From Lysinibacillus fusiformis (GTDB taxonomy: Bacteria > Bacillota > Bacilli > Bacillales_A > Planococcaceae): 64,000 bases of DNA. Location of the stretch: NCBI GenBank assembly GCA_030027265.1, contig JASENG010000010.1:89125-153124 (forward strand), written 5' to 3'. Both the position numbers and the translations under genes were made by a program. How positions within the stretch are numbered: the first letter of the stretch is position 1; each line of letters opens with the position of its first letter. The notes under the pieces were generated by a model. That model saw nothing but the letters and a program-made list of their open reading frames with translations, made no database searches and had not been told where the DNA came from. This document shows, one piece after another, positions 62,612-64,000 of the stretch.

Positions 62612-63979
62612 ATGAAAAAGTATACATCGATGATTTTAAGCATCATCCTTATATTACTTCTTCCATTTCAAGCATTTGCAGCGACACTAGACGATGTAAA
62701 AACGATTATACGAAGTGACTACGTAGGCAATTTTGATGGTAGTCTGGAGTCTGCAAAAACAATTGAAGAAGTAATGGCTCTGTTAGATCCTTATTCAGCC
62801 TATTTTACAAAAGAAGAATACGAGTCTTATATGAACACCATCAATAACTCGTCTTCTGGTATTGGTATTGTAATCCAAAAACATGAAAAAGGTATTTTAA
62901 TCCTGGAAGTAGTTAATAATAGCACGCTGTCGCAAACTACGCTCCAAGCTGGCGACATTATTACCGAAGTAAACGGTCAATCGACTATTGAAATGAGTGT
63001 GGAGGAAGCCCAAGCTTTATTTTCATCGGAAGAAAACATGGTATTTAATATAAAACTATTAAAAACGAATGGGTCAACGGTTACGCAATCAATCCAGCTT
63101 GGTTCATCTTCCCAAGCTACCGTTAATAGCAAGCTTCTATATCAAAATGTAGGATATATTGCATTAAACACGTTTTCGGAAGATGGGGCTCAGTTAGTAG
63201 CGAATGCTTATACAAAATTGTTAAATCAAGGGGCTACTTCTTTCATAGTAGACTTACAGAATAATGGCGGTGGATTTGTTTTAACCGCAGAAAGACTAAT
63301 CGGTATGTTCCCAGGAGCTTCTTACGCCTATAAGATGCAATCCTCCTCTTCAACATCTCTTGTTAAAGCAAGCCAACAAGGAATCTTGTTTCCTGCTAGA
63401 ACACGTCTTTTAGTGAACCGCCATAGTGCAAGCGCATCGGAAATGACAGCGGCTGCCCTTTTAGATCAGCAATCAGCAATTCTCTACGGGGAACAAACCT
63501 ATGGAAAAGGAACGATGCAATCCTTCTACACCTTCTCGGATGGCAGCGTTTTAAAACTAACAATTGCTGAATTTTTCGGTCCAAAGGGTACTGTTGTAAA
63601 AAATGTGGGAATTAAACCAAATATAGTCACAGCTTCAAATCCTTTATACACTGCGCACTACGATCAAATTATAGAAAATCTGGCAAATTATAAAAAGTTG
63701 CCTAGTTTAACAGACGTTCCAACGACAAAAACTTTTACGATTAATTTCAATAAAGAGATCGCGAAACAAGTAAACACAACCGATGTAGATATCGTCCAAT
63801 TAGGTGGTACTGCAGTAAAAGCAACGATTGAAGCAAATGGTAAACAATTGAAAATCAAGCCTGCCGTACCTCTTCAAAAAGGGCGCGAATACATGGTGAT
63901 CATCAAACCCACTATTAGAGATTCTACTGGCAAACCTATGTTAAAGGGCTACTATTTAAAAGTTTCCGTACAAAAATAA
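62612..63979 (+). CDS. S41 family carboxyl-terminal protease with C-terminal Ig-like domain
   Basis: The 455-residue exported protease has a signal peptide (to about residue 23, ...LPFQAFAA) and a short N-terminal helical part. The PDZ domain (SGIGIVIQKHEKGILILEVV...LQAGDIITEVNGQSTIEM) spans residues 83-150. The S41 catalytic domain has the Ser in RHSASASEMTAAAL near 280 and the Lys in GEQTYGKGTMQSF near 303. The last 85 residues (TFTINFNKEIAKQVNTTDVDIV...GREYMVIIKP) form a SbsA/Big_5-like Ig domain, not usual in CtpA/CtpB. It may bind the cell wall or S-layer. The ATG follows AAGGGAGAAA. Confidence 0.88.
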   Translation: MKKYTSMILSIILILLLPFQAFAATLDDVKTIIRSDYVGNFDGSLESAKTIEEVMALLDPYSAYFTKEEYESYMNTINNSSSGIGIVIQKHEKGILILEVVNNSTLSQTTLQAGDIITEVNGQSTIEMSVEEAQALFSSEENMVFNIKLLKTNGSTVTQSIQLGSSSQATVNSKLLYQNVGYIALNTFSEDGAQLVANAYTKLLNQGATSFIVDLQNNGGGFVLTAERLIGMFPGASYAYKMQSSSSTSLVKASQQGILFPARTRLLVNRHSASASEMTAAALLDQQSAILYGEQTYGKGTMQSFYTFSDGSVLKLTIAEFFGPKGTVVKNVGIKPNIVTASNPLYTAHYDQIIENLANYKKLPSLTDVPTTKTFTINFNKEIAKQVNTTDVDIVQLGGTAVKATIEANGKQLKIKPAVPLQKGREYMVIIKPTIRDSTGKPMLKGYYLKVSVQK

Positions 63980-64000
63980 TAAAATCCCCACTTTAAGAAA

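Overview
The window comes from a low-GC, motile, competence-capable Gram-positive bacterium of the order Bacillales. The best guess is a Planococcaceae/Caryophanaceae member related to Lysinibacillus or Solibacillus. The guess rests on the Bacillus-like gene order from uvrBA through prfB-secA-hpf, the flagellin/hook block, the comF operon, degSU and tagO, combined with a SecA2 plus S-layer assembly (SlaP-type) pair. It is an inference from content and synteny, not a phylogeny.

Layout. 1-4.8 kb: uvrA (5' part), uvrB, an IDEAL-domain gene, comK, a small gene behind a LexA-type box, and a small coiled-coil gene behind three 28-bp-spaced repeats. 4.8-8.6 kb: prfB (with its +1 frameshift site) and secA1. 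8.6-10.3 kb: interspersed GGACCNGGTCC repeats, an EamA transporter and one arm of an inverted repeat. 10.3-26.0 kb: a minus-strand Tad/Flp pilus operon of about 15.5 kb starting from a good sigma-A promoter: cpaB, tadZ, tadA, tadB, tadC, flp pilin, a VWA lipoprotein, two copies of a five-gene module, then tadE and a tadG-like gene. Each module has one exported protein built from Gly-Gly hexads plus four small membrane proteins. The operon is bracketed by inverted ~180-bp repeats and sits between secA1 and hpf, which are neighbours in Bacillus. 26.8-47.5 kb: hpf, a PilZ gene, fliS-fliT-fliD-flaG, IS1182-like transposase debris, a 1086-residue Ig-like repeat protein, hag, csrA, fliW, yviE, flgL, flgK, flgN, flgM, yvyF, comFC and comFA. 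47.6-55.3 kb: degV, a lipoprotein, degU, degS, yvyE, an LCP ligase and tagO. 55.5-64 kb: secA2, slaP-like, a LysM-NlpC/P60 hydrolase, a 143-bp tandem repeat, brnQ and an S41 protease.

How the parts fit. FlgM, CsrA-FliW, FliS/FliT and the sigma-D-type promoters form the familiar late-flagellar control circuit. ComK and ComF, UvrBA and DegSU link competence, repair and lifestyle switching. TagO, LCP, SecA2/SlaP and the LysM hydrolase build and decorate the cell surface. The Tad island is the accessory part and the best candidate for an undescribed system: the duplicated hexad-protein/membrane-protein module has no counterpart I recognise in known Tad loci.

Limits. Everything was read by eye. 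Family names rest on motifs and synteny. Promoter and operator calls are consensus matches only. No tRNA, rRNA or CRISPR array was seen.
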